Notes: generated from the letters alone by a model not told the origin. A stretch of 64,000 nucleotides of DNA from Heterobilharzia americana (GCA_944470555.2 OX104127.1:27543661-27607660); one strand, 5' to 3'. Shown: positions 10,741 through 22,433, numbered from the stretch's first letter. A program made the numbers and translations.

Positions 10741-10949
10741 GTTTTGCCCGACTACTATATGAATTACTGACGCGTTACTACCGCTTGATCGTGACTATAA
10801 AACCACTGGTAGAGAAGAAGTAAAGGAAAAGAGTATCTATGCAACAATTTCTTTAGATTAATTTATTTCGAAATAAAACAACAAATGTAAAACAAAACTA
10901 TAGGAAGAGTGAAAGCAGTGGAGAAAGCACTTTTTGTATACCTCATGTA

Positions 10950-11080
10950 TTTTATTATTATTATTATTAGTCCCTTGGGTTCCTAGTGGAACATAGGGCT
11001 TCAGTAGCACGCCTCCAGTGACCTCTGTTCTCTGAGATCTTTTGAACCTGGTTCCACGACAGCCCAGAAGCTCTCATTAT
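10950..11080 (-). mobile_element. LINE family 1, 3' terminal fragment
   Basis: The minus strand matches the last ~110 bases of the copy at 7450-8560, through the GGAACCCAAGGGAC end and into the (TAA)n tail (plus-strand TATTATTATT at 10952-10968). It is severely 5'-truncated. Confidence 0.8.
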
Positions 11081-11364
11081 ACCTCATGTAACTTTATTCA
11101 AATTTCTTGATAATTACCATATGTACCGATATCATATTAATATTGGAACTAATTATGTTTTTATACACTGGACAGCGAACAACTCAACTAATTACATCTT
11201 TTCGAATCCTGTAGTGGCTGACTACAGGTTTACCTGTCACTGACGTGTTTTTGGTTGGGGCGTGTTCGTTAGGATAAGGCCGATAAAATTCTGATCAAAA
11301 AGAAGTGATATCTGTTAGTGTTATCCTATTCATGCTGGAAAGTATTTGAAACAAATTTCGTTGC

Positions 11365-11440
11365 ATACACTGTTTCCCCCTAGTATGATACTCGTCAACA
11401 GTATAAACACACACACAATCCCGCCAGGGACAGAACTCAG
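11365..11440 (-). mobile_element. Short repeat family D fragment
   Basis: Close to 5790-5840: it shares CCCCCTAGTATGATACT, then GTCAACAG, and CCAGGGACAGAACTCAGGA. The ribozyme region has TTGACGA for the first core block and an intact GAAA, but stem I no longer pairs. Confidence 0.55.
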
Positions 11441-12385
11441 GAAGAAAGATTAAACAATCTTGGAATTCCATGCAAAACATAGATGATAAGAATGTCTTTA
11501 TTACGTGGAAACTTTTTTATGTAAATTCGAAAGTTGCGAAAACAAGATTATATGGTTAATGAATTAATAGACGTCCACAAATCCAACTGAGAATCATTAA
11601 GTTCATATGGAACTATCAAAACTACCGAAGGAATGCAGTTTCCTCTTTCACCATATAACCATTGGTCAATATGCAACTTAAGTCTAACCTGTTACTTCTT
11701 AAAAAGATAATGTAAAATCTAGCATCACAGCTGTAGCCAAATAATGCATAACCCAGTCTATCTTCATTTTCTGCTATGAGAAGACTTAAAAAACTGACCT
11801 TACGCTAACTTGGCAGATGCAAATGTCAATTGCTAATTATTCGTACTTGTTTTATACCCACAAGTCCAAGACTAAGAAAGAATAAACTACAGTAGCCAGA
11901 TGGAATAGTATATTTGATAGCCTGTGTCAATATACCGATGCGTTTCGACTAACTGGCTAGAGGATCGTGTTCAAGAAACGCAATATAATATGACAACGTG
12001 TCAAATGGTCTGTATGCTTGACTGCGTGCCTACAGCTTGACGCGTCTGTTAAAACTATTAAGGTCAGCATGGTGTAAGCCTAGAATCTTCTTTTTGACCA
12101 AATACAATAAATAAGTAGTCGTCTTTCGCTGAAATATCAATATTTTCTATTTGTAATGACCAACAGGTTAACCTTAAAAAGTGGTGATTGTATAGAAGTA
12201 GGCATAAAAATCATTTCAACCAATTTTGTGTATATTTAGCAGTCAAAGATAGAAATTTAGGGTTACATACAACCTAATGGGTTATTTCTGAGAGTATGTG
12301 TTCTACTCTGACAAATTATACTCATGATGAATTATAGGTTTTACATTTTTGTCTCAGATAATTAAAGTCAGTGACTATGGTAATT
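11441..12385. other. Long stretch without a recognised feature
   Basis: AT-rich sequence with stops in all frames. Nothing convincing. Confidence 0.35.
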
Positions 12386-12500
12386 TGGTTGGTTGTGGCT
12401 AGCAGAGAAATTCAGGACGCGCTTACGAGCTCATATACCAATAAAGGTCGAATAACTCGACCCAATAAAACAAAGGAGAATTACAAGTATATAAATAATC
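12386..12500. mobile_element. Short repeat family A remnant
   Basis: A minus-strand ribozyme 3' flank (GTGGCTAGCAG, then AATTCAGGACGCGC) is joined directly to a plus-strand tail (GAGCTCATATACCAATAAAG, then AATTACAAG). The ribozyme core itself is deleted. Confidence 0.55.
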
Positions 12501-12544
12501 AGTAATAATTATATGACCATCTGAGATAGCCGTAGTTTGGCAGA

Positions 12545-12700
12545 CTGGTATTTATACTGGGTGATGAATGAAGGTGAGATGAAAATCTGAACTGCGGCTG
12601 AACCTCGGAGCTTAGTTGCCAGAGCACCGGACTGGCAACCCGGTGATAGTTGGTTCGAATACAACAGCGGTTCAGATTTTCATCTCATTCAGTAGAAACA
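12545..12700 (+). mobile_element. tRNA-derived short repeat (family C)
   Basis: The tRNA-like unit (about 12588-12670) has acceptor GAACC/GGTTC, D stem GCTT/GAGC, anticodon loop CTGGCAA and B box GGTTCGAAT. Flanking GATGAAAATCTGAAC and its reverse complement on the right give it short inverted ends. Confidence 0.65.
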
Positions 12701-12796
12701 GCAGTAACTGTCTCTACTCTGAAATCTTAAGATATTTTTCAGATTTTCATCTACAGTGCTATGCATCCTGGCCTTTAAAGTCACCCTGAAGATTTA

Positions 12797-13186
12797 CAGG
12801 AAGGGTCAATTAAGTCAATAGGAGACATAAGAATAAGAAGGGCAAAGAAAAAACAAAATCTTAATCACATCAATATTGGCAAGAAAATTAAAATCAATAC
12901 TACTAAGGTAGGTTCCACGTGAGTACAAATTGTTTTTGTATACATAAAGGCGGTTTCAATTTACGGATGATGAGAGCTTCACTCTTATATGATACTTTGA
13001 AAGCTGTTTTCATGTCTATCCCGTGACTAGTTTCTAGTATGTGTTTAGCAATAGATGCAGATGAATGTTTGTCACCTGCATTTATTGGTTCAGTTGAGGT
13101 TATTTGTTTCTGAAACCATTTAGGTAAATTTTCAACCAACCCTGATTGCATATCACGGTTACTCTTCCCTATGTATGTGTGTCCTA
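12797..13186 (-). pseudogene. PLE GIY-YIG endonuclease C-terminus (family with GKSNRDMQ)
   Basis: The minus strand reads GHTYIGKSNRDMQSG, then KHSSASIAKHILETSHGIDM and KPPLCIQKQFVLTWNLP, then a stop. TYIG is the YIG half of the GIY-YIG nuclease motif; the N-terminal part of the domain is missing. In Penelope-like elements this domain follows the reverse transcriptase and nicks target DNA. The fragment is fused at 13186/13187 to the 5' end of a plus-strand LINE, and the same fusion recurs inverted at 17069-17507. Confidence 0.8.
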
Positions 13187-15185
13187 GTTTACTAGCCGGT
13201 CCTAATCCGGATAAACAGGGAAGGTTGGGCATAGGGCTACCAACCCTACCCGGGAAAACCAATCCAGTCACTAAACAAACTCCAAAGCACTAAAAACACA
13301 AAAATAAACTTATTCGTCACTGGAATCGGGAAGACGAAATGACGCCGGTTGGTGAAAGTCTTCGAGAAGCCAATTGGCCGATATGCCTTGTCTCCCTCAA
13401 TGAAAGCGTAAGTAAGCATAGGGACACGGAATGTCCGCACAATTTTTTAACCTGGCTGACTGGCAAAATAAATGAGAAGGTATAGCATAAAAGTGCTAGA
13501 GCAGATTTTGTCACTCAGACAACAATCACAAGAACAATGAGTTTTCGAGTGACTATCATGATGTACACAACTACATCAAAGGCTGTCTCTCTCTCATGCA
13601 GTGAGAACCAATCTCCTCCTGCACGATCAGGATGACGACAACAAGATGGATTGAACTGAAAAGAAAGAAAAATCACAAACATACAATGCTGCTCTACGCA
13701 CCTACAAATAATTAAGCAGATGAAGAGAAGAAGGAAGAATTCTACAGACAACAACTAGACAAGACCCCAACTCGAGGGAGACATCGAAATTCTAATGGGT
13801 GGGGTGACATGAATGACAAACTGGGAGCAGACAACACAGGAAGAGAATTCATCGTGGGTCGAGAAGCACTTCGTGAAATGAGGAATGAAAATGGAGAACT
13901 GTTTGCAGACTTCTGCACCTCTAATGATTTGGTGATTGCAGGTAGTGTGTACAAACACAAGGATATTCACAAAGTGAGCGACATGGATTTGATTTCACCA
14001 GACACCAGGACACACTAGAAATCACATCGACTTCATTTAAATCTCAAGAAAGTGGAGAACTAGCCTACTTGACACAGGGTCAAGAAGAGGAGCAGATGTA
14101 GGCTCAAATCACTCACTATCTAGTGCAAGGAACCTACCTTCCAAATCAAGTTGAAAGCATTCAATGAAGTTAATGATGGACCACAGTTGATGTTCAACAC
14201 TCAGAAACCGAACTGAAGGACAAAACTACAAAGGACATCTTCACGTCGTTAACCATCAGGAGAAATAGGAGACATTAGGCAACATCCCTGATGAAACCTG
14301 TGCGGAAGAATACTGAAACTCTTTAAAAGAAATGTGGAAAGAAACCTGCATAACTGTGTTAGGAAGGAGGAAGAAGCAAGACAGAACAAGGAATGGATCT
14401 CGACGGACACACGGAGGCTGATAGAGGAGGGAGGGGATGATGTTGAAGTAGATGAACCAGTGCAGTGCAGGGATGAACAACGGAAGGAGGAACTGAATGC
14501 AACATATAAATCACTGGACCTACCTAGACAGAATAGTTTCAATTACAGGTGGTGGGCACGGGAGCGGCACAGATGAGGATGTCAAATCCAGGATCAGAAA
14601 GACAGCAAGACAGACCTTCATTAATCTGAAATAATCAGTGTGGAGATCTGCTTCACTGCAATGCACTCAGCACAAAGCGTGAACAAGATGCGAATTTTCA
14701 ACAATAATGTCAAGTAAGTCAGTGCTTCTACGTGATGGTTGAGAGACTTGGCGCGTCACGAAACGTATTTCCAACAAACTAGAAACATTCATCAACAGCC
14801 TCCACCTACTCTCACTCGATACAGAAGATGGAGGTCAGATGGCCAGAATAATAAGAATAAGCAAGGCGGAACTCTGGCTGGCTGATTGGCAACGAACCAA
14901 CGAAGCAAGAACCCATCACCTAACAAATATGCAGAAGGAAGTGGAGATGGATCGGACTGGACATCGCTCACCAGGCTAGGTTGTCGAGTGGAACCCAGAT
15001 AAGAAAGGACGAGTTGGGCGTCCGTGGTGAGGGTGACATGCAGGGATCGTGTGAGTAAGAACTGAAAGGTAATGGGCAGCTGTGGAGCCAGGTTGAGCAG
15101 ATTGGAGAGAAGAGAGTGAAATGGCTATGTGCTACTGAAGTCGTATGTTTCAGTAGGAACCCAAGGGACGAATAATATACAATCA
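13187..15185 (+). mobile_element. LINE family 1, internally deleted copy with 5' end
   Basis: It begins with the family's 5' region (GCCGGTCCTAATCCGGATAA, compare 58866-58960 and the minus copy ending at 41865), then an APE endonuclease remnant. Pieces such as GADNTGREFIVGREALREMR, NENGELFADFCTSNDLVIAG and DMDLISPDT resemble the later APE motifs. After 14560 it jumps to the RT C-terminal and thumb region (WRSASL-like, then LYQYAEGSGDG-type frames) and ends at about 15170 with GGAACCCAAGGGACGAATAA. The central RT, including the catalytic box, is missing. Frames are broken throughout. Confidence 0.75.
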
Positions 15186-15189
15186 TATA

Positions 15190-15560
15190 TGTGTCCACAT
15201 ATACATGTCGATATATAGGAAGCCTACATGGACACGGCAATATCTTAGTCACTGTAGGTACTTCCTAGTCCACTATAAGCGGAATTTTGTTAGGTGCTCA
15301 TTCAACAGTATAAACAGCATTTGCAGCGATGACACGAAGGAGGAAGAAACCAATTTACTGATGACATCACTAATACAGAATGATTACCCGTCGAAACTTA
15401 CCAACAGGTGCAAAAGTTATGTAACCTTGAAAAGTATGCAGTGTTCCGTTTCTTAGAAGAATGTCCACATAACACTTCCGCTTAGAGGTGATTCACACGG
15501 CATCATTGTGAGAAATAGGCTTAGATAAGCCATCTATCGTTCACTGTTGATCTTTCCTGG
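15190..15560 (+). pseudogene. PLE remnant, region between RT and endonuclease
   Basis: The plus strand encodes YRKPTWTRQYLSHCRYF, then HYKRNFVRCSFNSINSIC, a segment that typically follows the RT domain in schistosome PLEs, and then VHITLPLRGDSHG, which resembles the start of the next conserved block. Stops interrupt it. Confidence 0.65.
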
Positions 15561-15960
15561 TCTTCTAAAAAAGGATTATGTTATATTGCGTAGGGTTTTG
15601 AAAGGTCTCAGTAGAGTGAGTGCCGTGCCTCTGGACCAACTGATTAACACTATGGCCGATAGACATTTACATTCTAGCAAATAACTAGCTACAGTAATTT
15701 TAACTGACACTGAACATCCACTTCATTCACAGCTCTCTCCTTGTATCTCCCCAAGAAGAAATTATATCAGACAGTACGCTCGTACAGCCGAGTACAAGAA
15801 TTCGACTATACCTTACCTAGTGTTAGAACAGAACTCAAATATCAACTTTGTAACAGTTAATAATATTCTTTACATTACTTAAATTCTTATAATAACACGA
15901 CAACACATATTTTGTTATTGTTGCAATATGTCATGCTGAGAATTACAAATTGTACAAAAA
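15561..15960 (+). mobile_element. Possible LINE 3' fragment inserted in the PLE remnant
   Basis: Broken frames read LTDTEHPLHSQLSP and RRNYIRQYARTAEYKNSTIP, which look like the C-terminal end of a non-LTR polyprotein. The segment separates two pieces of PLE-like coding sequence. Boundaries are approximate and no target duplication was established. Confidence 0.4.
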
Positions 15961-15983
15961 ATTATTTGGAATAAAGTGTCACC

Positions 15984-16457
15984 TTGCCATTCAAAGGTGA
16001 CGACGTGCTAGAGGTAGTTAGACGAAGACTGGAGAAGTCTATCAGAAGGACTTACTATGCAGCTAAACTGGTTCTTCTCAGCACCACCAAAAAGGTATTG
16101 CAGCAATCAGGGAAACACAGTACTCCGATCCTCCACACGTCTAAATATATATATCAATTCGAATGTACCTGCGGAAGCAAATACATTGGCCATACAGAGA
16201 GGCGTTTGTCCACCCGAATGGTTGAGCACATACCGAAGTGGTTGAAGCATGCCGAAAAGAAGACACCGAGGAGCTCGATAACGAAGCACCTAATGGACTA
16301 TGGACATGATATTGATACCTGTAAGTCCTTTAAAGTTATCAGTAGACAGCAAAATAATAAGTTGCTTGGATATGTAGAAGCCTGTACAATTCGAGTTGTC
16401 AAACAAAACCTCTGCATTCAGAAGGAAATGGTAGTCAGCCTGAATCTGACATGGTAA
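15984..16457 (+). pseudogene. PLE GIY-YIG endonuclease domain fragment
   Basis: A 157-codon open frame. It holds RRTYYAAKLVL, then YIYQFECTCGSKYIGHTERR (the YIY...YIG pair of the GIY-YIG fold with the usual arginine-rich helix after it), SSITKHLMDYGHDIDTCKSF and the C-terminal NLCIQKEMVVSLNL. It lacks the reverse transcriptase that should precede it, so it cannot move by itself. The 3' UTR-like T-rich sequence continues to about 16700. Confidence 0.8.
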
Positions 16458-16869
16458 TAATTACAACAATGTCTAATCATATTCAATCTTTCTTATTTTA
16501 ATCTTCACTACTAATTATCACTCATCTCATATTTTGTTTTCCTTCCCTGATTTGTTTCGTCTAATTAACCTTATTCCTATTGCCAATGTTATCATTATTA
16601 TTCATCTCAATATACACCTTGTTTTCTTATTGTCTGCATAAGTACTATTAACTATCTTGTTTTCAGTGACGTGATCGACGCTCAATCGATTCAGTTCTCA
16701 CCCTTATGTCAACAATCTTGAATATCCATTTCTATCCTCTGGATTACCATTTGACCTTTAAAAACTATTCACTTCGATGTTGTTACACCTAAATCAGTCT
16801 ACGTTATATATGTATGCATGGATGCCCCTTTCCATTGCTTAACGGTATATATGATCAAGTAAGTAGAGT

Positions 16870-17000
16870 TAATGATGGATCGTGGCTAGCAGTGGGATCC
16901 AGGATGCACATTTCGTCCTATTTAGGAATCGTCAGCTGGATGTACCTGCTTCCCAGCTGACGAGTCCCAAATAGGACGTAAGACAAAGTTCATGTCACAG
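16870..17000. mobile_element. Short repeat family A, very short head-to-head pair
   Basis: A minus-strand ribozyme (16897-16941) is followed after only ~15 bases by a plus-strand ribozyme half (CAGCTGACGAGTCCCAAATA at 16954-16973) that breaks down at GTAAG in place of GAAA. The pair forms a near palindrome. Confidence 0.7.
16897..16941 (-). ncRNA. Hammerhead ribozyme candidate, family A
   Basis: Minus strand: stem I ATCCAG (16941-16936) with CTGGAT (16902-16897) pairs perfectly. The core CTGACGA (16935-16929) and GAAA (16914-16911) are intact. Stem III is two to three pairs around a tiny loop. The site is ATC, with C17 at 16903. Stem II keeps three of four pairs (the pair next to the core is U-C). 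It may be active but weakened. Confidence 0.65.
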
Positions 17001-17068
17001 CATAAACCAAAAGACTGAAAGCGATTGCATCATACCGTACTATATTTATCAATTTACATGTATATATG

Positions 17069-17507
17069 GGCCCAACCTTCCCTGTTTATCCGGATTAGGA
17101 CCGGCTAGTAAACTAGGACACACATACATAGGGAAGAGTAACCGTGATATGCAATCAGGTTGGTTGAAAATTTACCTAAATGGTTTCAGAAACAAATAAC
17201 CTCAACTGAACCAATAAATGCAGGTGACAAACATTCATCTGCATCTATTGCTAAACACATACTAGAAACTAGTCACGGGATAGACATGAAAACAGCTTTC
17301 AAAGTATCATATAAGAGTGAAGCTCTCATCATCCGTAAATTGAAACCGCCTTTATGTATACAAAAACAATTTGTACTCACGTGGAACCTACCTTAGTAGT
17401 ATTGATTTTAATTTTCTTGCCAATATTGATGTGATTAAGATTTTGTTTTTTCTTTGCCCTTCTTATTCTTATGTCTCCTATTGACTTAATTGACCCTTTC
17501 CGTAAAT
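17069..17507 (+). pseudogene. PLE endonuclease fragment with fused LINE 5' end (inverted duplicate)
   Basis: A near-identical reverse complement of 12797-13235, including the LINE 5' piece (17069-17110), the fusion point and the endonuclease tail (reading LVENLPKWFQKQITSTEPIN, then LCIQKQFVLTWNLP). Both copies share the same stop and the same downstream 3' UTR until about 17507, where they diverge. Confidence 0.85.
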
Positions 17508-18225
17508 TTTCATATAAATATTTTGACAAGTCCAATTTATGATTAGATTGTTTGAAATGTATAGGGCTAATAAATCACACATGTTTCAGATAATCTTCGC
17601 CTTCTCATTACTGTTTAAATTTGAGAAATGAACAAGTTGGTTAGTATGGGAATGAATGCCACTGTTATCAGTTATTAGTCTATGAGGTCAAGGTTATGAT
17701 GTTAAAATGTGTGCGAAGTAAATGACTGTGAAGAAGTGATAAACCACTATGGATAAGAAATTCCATTTTTGTTTGTGTACAAACTTTAATTGAGATTTTG
17801 TATATTCTACCCAAATTGGTTGTATAGTTGGGCCTTCTTTTTAATTGTGTGTATATGGATTCAAAATTAAACTGAAATACTTGAGCTCACCATCTTTCCG
17901 TGTAGTTTGATGATCCTTTGTGAATAACTTCAGTACTTTCAATGTTAGTTTTGCCGCTGTGAGAGATGATGGTATGAACAGCAATTGCCGATTTGATTTG
18001 TTTATATCATGTTGTGAACACTGAAATCTGAACACAATGCAGCAGATGAAAAAATGCATTTCAGCAAACACAAGAAGCATTTCTCGCTACTCTCTCTCTC
18101 TCTCTCTCCTTCTCCGTATACTTCTATTGGTATTTAATTGTGTTACAGGGACAAATGCGTTCACGGTTCTCGTTACAACGATTTTATTTTCAAAAGCTGT
18201 ACAGCAGTATATACATGTAAGTATT
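17508..18225. other. Stretch without a recognised gene
   Basis: AT-rich sequence containing a (CT)n microsatellite at about 18091-18112. Nothing else recognised. Confidence 0.4.
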
Positions 18226-18290
18226 TATATTGGGTGATGATTGAAGGTGTACCGTGGCTGGTTTCGAATCAGCAACCATATATATAAGCA
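18226..18290 (-). mobile_element. tRNA-derived short repeat (family C) fragment
   Basis: GGGTGATGATTGAAGGTG followed by GGCTGGTTTCGAATCAGC. The tail and B-box portion of family C remain. Confidence 0.5.
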
Positions 18291-18329
18291 GACAATAAGA
18301 AATTTATTTTTTCAGTATGGAGGTTTTGT

Positions 18330-18860
18330 GGGGATTTATTAAGTTTGGGTTGGTATTCATCATGAACTGACATCATTTGGGGGAACACTGGAAACACGGA
18401 AGTACCGGAGAGCTGTTTAGTACGGGACTCCTAAAGAGTGCGCACCCATGATCCTGCCTTACCAAGGATCAAACTCGGAACTTTTAGGTTTCGGGGCCAG
18501 CACGTTACCACTGAGCCGAAAAACCCCAAGTCGAATTATTCTAGTGCTCATTAGTGACTAGAATCGAGAGGTGGTTCCCGAAGTTTCAGTGAGAGGTTGT
18601 CACCAGTGGGGCAAATCAAGTCGAACATGAGGATAGTTACTCAAAGACAGAAGTAGAAAATATAGACGACTGGATTCCGACCCACTGACTCAGTCGTAAT
18701 GTGCTGGTAACCTGAAGGTCCTGGTTCGATCCCTGGTGAGGTGGGGTCGTTGGTGCGCACTGTCGAGGGCTTCCATACTAGGACGAAACATCTGTCCAGT
18801 GTTCCCATGTTTTTAGTGTCCCTCCAATTGATGTCAATCTATGATGAATACCAATCTGTA
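18330..18860. mobile_element. Short repeat family D, head-to-head inverted pair
   Basis: A minus arm (18330-18538) and a plus arm (18545-18860) face each other at their 5' ends. The plus arm has CACTGACTCAGTCGTAATGTG and CTGGTTCGATCCCTGG (A and B box-like) and then a hammerhead region with intact GAAA and CAGTG but a damaged first core block. The minus arm has lost GGACGAAA. Confidence 0.7.
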
Positions 18861-19415
18861 ATTTATTTTTGTGTTCGTTTATTTCGTTTTTCCAATGAGT
18901 TGATTCGTATGGTGCATTGGTATGACTGAAGGTAATGTTTCATGGATAATCAAATCAATTGGAAGAATATAGGAGACTTAAGGTCAAAGACACAACATAG
19001 GAGACGGATGAATGGATGAATGCAGTGTGTTTTCATATAGACCTCGTTTTATGTAGATTATGCAAAACAACAAATATGAATATCAGTTAAACAAAGTATG
19101 ATATGACAGAGATGAAGAAAAATGAAAATATTGTGATAAAATAAAATGAATTGAGACAGAAATAAGGAAAATCTATAGTTTTTATGTGTATAAGTTCCAT
19201 CGCGTTTGAAGTAAAATAATTCCAACATTTCTCATGGATATCTGAGCTGAGCTTATATACGGAAATAATCAACAATTAAAATACCAGTGATGTATAAATG
19301 ACTCCAAAGATGTGTACTTAATTTCCTTGTTTAGTCCTCCTCGCATAGTCACTGTTTTCCTAAAATGTGATTACTAAATATTGTATAAGGTGTTTTTTAC
19401 TTTGTGTAATTGCAG
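18861..19415. other. AT-rich stretch without a recognised feature
   Basis: No exon or repeat could be supported. Confidence 0.3.
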
Positions 19416-19419
19416 GGAC

Positions 19420-19710
19420 CTCAGGGTTTTACGGTAAGCGTGTTAATAATTCAGCCACCGGGTCGGAATTCAATCCACTTCATTTGGGTGATAATCGCGC
19501 TATATCGTGAATCGACAGAAGTAGGAGACTGTAAACCACTGAACTCTGACCCAGTGGCTGAGTGATTAACGCGTTCACCGTGGAACCTGAATGTCCTGAG
19601 TTCGATCCCTACCCAGATCGTAAGTGCGTGCCCCTGAGGAGCCCCATACCAGGACGAAAGAGCTGTCAATGGTCCCCAACTGATGTCAGTCCATGATGAA
19701 TACTACCCAT
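19420..19710. mobile_element. Short repeat family D, inverted pair (short minus arm)
   Basis: The plus arm (19490-19710) has AGTGGCTGAGTGATTAACGCG, GAGTTCGATCCC and a hammerhead region whose core blocks CTGAGGA and GAAA are both intact (about 19636 and 19656). Stem I and stem III carry mismatches, so activity is doubtful. The minus arm is only about 50 bases. Confidence 0.6.
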
Positions 19711-20747
19711 AAACTATTTTCTTATCATTAATTTGACTGCTAAGTATGCAATGTGAAATTGTTTCTCTTGTTGTACGGTGTATTGTTATTTATGTTCTCT
19801 GATTGTAAATACGAAACAAAGAGGTCAGATATGACATTATAGTCATTTGGTTATTTTATGAGTACAGTATGGCATATAAATAGGATAAGTGCATCAATTC
19901 CGTTCGTAAATTAGGAAGAATAATACTGACTACCTTTTCATTGATTTGTCGGAATAGAGTGGAAGTGAACGTTAGTAATAATGGTGATGACGATGATAAT
20001 AATGAATCAAATGAACCTAGATTATGTACTGTTGTTAATGAAGAGATAATGACCTTGAGACCGGTGTTGAATTTAAATGCTGGAGACGCTCTTACTGCCT
20101 ACTAAGGAGTAACTGTCCAGAGGCAGTTAACTGTACTCTATCTGCATACATATTGCCCTGAAAAAGCTCGGATCAAACTTCCATGTGAAAGGTCAGAATT
20201 ATCTTATTTCAAACAAATTATGTTTAATGTTAACGTTTTACTCAACGCCCAATATTTGCTATACTATTCGGTCAAATCTTGATCATACTTCATATGAAGG
20301 AACAGTTAGTTGTATGCAACTTGTTGAGAGAAAAAAATGGTCAGCTAAGTTCAGGATAGTGAAAGGGATAGTATAAACTATTTCTGCACATACAGTTATG
20401 CTTTAAGATTATGCATCCTCAAAGCACCTTCCAATAAGTTAAATATAACCTTGTAAATAATGTCCAGTGATGATTTGTAAGTTGCTATTTTCTACCTCAG
20501 CTTATATTTAAATTTTGAAAATGAAATCGTAGTAAAGAAAAATTTTCTCTACTGAAATCTTTGTTCTATATCATGAAAATTTGCTGAAATTTTGTTTGAT
20601 TTTAGTCGTTCAGAATATTAAAAATGCTTAAGTACCTATCTAATCTTCATAATCAAACATATCTGATGCTTTATAAAGACATACAAACGAATAAGTAGAA
20701 AACTCTTTCTCCCCATTGAGTTTTATTGCGCAATTAAGTACAAGTTT
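19711..20747. other. Long stretch without a recognised feature
   Basis: AT-rich sequence. A short (TAA/TGA)-like run at about 19980-20010. No gene supported. Confidence 0.35.
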
Positions 20748-21145
20748 CAAATAGGACAAAACGCGCGTCCTGGATTCTTCTGCTAGCCACAACCAACCAA
20801 TTCATCATAATTAACATTCAACCAATATCCAGACATCTGCATACCACCACATTTACCAATAGAAGTCGAACAATTCGATCCAACAAAACAACGAAGAATA
20901 ACAAGTATCTCAATAAATAGTAATAACTATCACCCGTTGTACAAGAAGTGGCTATCGTTCCTCTGTGACAAAGTGGATGACGCCATGACGGTTGAAGCGA
21001 TGGGTGAGAGGTTCGAGTCTCAGTGGGAACAACATTACTCACTGGGATGCAGTTGCATCGAGGTGACGAGTCGCAAATAGGACGAGACGCGCTTACTGAA
21101 TTCTTCTGCTAACTACAACCAACCAAATTATCATGAGTACAATAT
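20748..21145 (+). mobile_element. Short repeat family A subfamily, dimer-like copy (duplicate of 25755-26146)
   Basis: Order: second half of a ribozyme (CAAATAGGACAAAACGCGCG, GAAA changed to AAAA), tail (CCAATAGAAGTCGAACAATT, then ACAAGTATCTC), tRNA-like head (GTGGCTATCGTTCCTCTGTG, then GAGGTTCGAGTCTC), and a second decayed ribozyme (GTGACGAG, GAGA). This is the order of a head-to-tail dimer. It is nearly identical to 25755-26146. Confidence 0.75.
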
Positions 21146-21599
21146 CTTCGATGACAGATGAATCAAACTTATATAGTTGTCGTTTCTGCTAATCTATCAT
21201 ACTTTTACATTTGTGATCGTCAAACAGTCAAACTGATATCCCTATTTTACCTAGTTTTCTGATTTTACTTATGATATTCTATTTGTAAGTAAAAAAATTC
21301 AAACGATTAGCATCCTATTCTGACAACGCTACTTATTACATACTATACTACTTTTGGATCCCTAAGTGACGATCACCAGTGGAAGGAATATTACAGATTT
21401 CATCAGTTCAACTCCAAGTCATAAAATGAAACTATTTTATCGAACATGAAAACTGACCACCTATTTCATAAGCATTTTGTTTTGCGCAGTGAAATAAACT
21501 AGTTACTCACAATGGGAAATGTTATAAACAATGAAGGTAATTGCAGCCTAGTGAAACTGCAAGCCATAGATAACCAATGAAGTGAAGTTCTAGAGTTCG
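21146..21599. other. Stretch without a recognised feature
   Basis: AT-rich. Nothing supported. Confidence 0.3.
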
Positions 21600-21800
21600 C
21601 TTACTGGTGGCCAGCAGTGGAACCCAGGACATGCGTTTTGTCTTATTTGATACTCGTCAGCTGAATACATCTGTAATACAGTGAGTGGTATTATTCCCAC
21701 GGAGACTGGAACCTAGTATCCGTCGCTTCAGATGCTAAACCATTATCCACTAGGCTACCTGGGACGTGAGAGCCACCTTTTGTGCAACGGATGTCAGTTA
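21600..21800 (-). mobile_element. Short repeat family A copy
   Basis: Minus strand: tRNA-like head, then CTGACGA intact, but the second block reads AAAA instead of GAAA, so the ribozyme is probably inactive. Stem I also has one altered pair. Confidence 0.65.
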
Positions 21801-22374
21801 TTATTGTTGTTTATTGATACTCATAAGTTGTCATTGTTATTCTAGATCTAAATGACATATGAGCTCTTTTGCAGATGCCTAGAGCTTTCAGCTGTATTTT
21901 AAACCATAGATTAAGAAAATACCTCAGCTAGTAACTGCAATCAATCGAAACTGTCGTCTATTTTTTTTTGTCTATCGTATAGGTAGAGTAAACTAAACTG
22001 ATTTCTGACCTACAACAGTTACTAAATCATTTTTATTAAAGAAGGTATACTTAGGGAGTAAACGCCATTAAGTCTGTTATTTCAAATCCTGCTACTTACC
22101 AACTATTCCCTTGATCTCAATTATAATCGGTTCACTCGAACAAAAGTGTCTTAAACTGTCAGGCCAATAGGAGAGAAGCATTACAATAATTTGTATCAAC
22201 AATCAAACTTATGAAATCAAAATTTATGTTGTATATTTATCGTCATAATAAACAGAACGAGTCTGAAAACTCTAAAAGGCACATGTAAACACAGTTAACA
22301 TCGAATTAGCATGAACCATTGTAAATTGAACGCGATTAATCATTCCTGTTGATAACTTTAAAGTGATCACTTGC
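21801..22374. other. Sequence downstream of the receptor gene
   Basis: AT-rich. It lies after the polyadenylation signal of the minus-strand receptor gene. Nothing else recognised. Confidence 0.4.
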
Positions 22375-22380
22375 TTTATT
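22375..22380 (-). terminator. Polyadenylation signal AATAAA of the receptor gene
   Basis: The minus strand reads AATAAA about 54 bases after the TGA at the end of the last exon, the expected spacing for a short 3' UTR. In AT-rich DNA such a hexamer can also occur by chance. Confidence 0.55.
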
Positions 22381-22433
22381 ATGTTTGAGCATTTCATTTA
22401 GAAGAAGAGATAAAGCGGTGTCAACAGAGAAAC

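Noticed and set aside
13809..14018. A host nuclease gene
   Set aside because: The translation (GADNTGREFIVG) is the APE domain remnant of a LINE copy.
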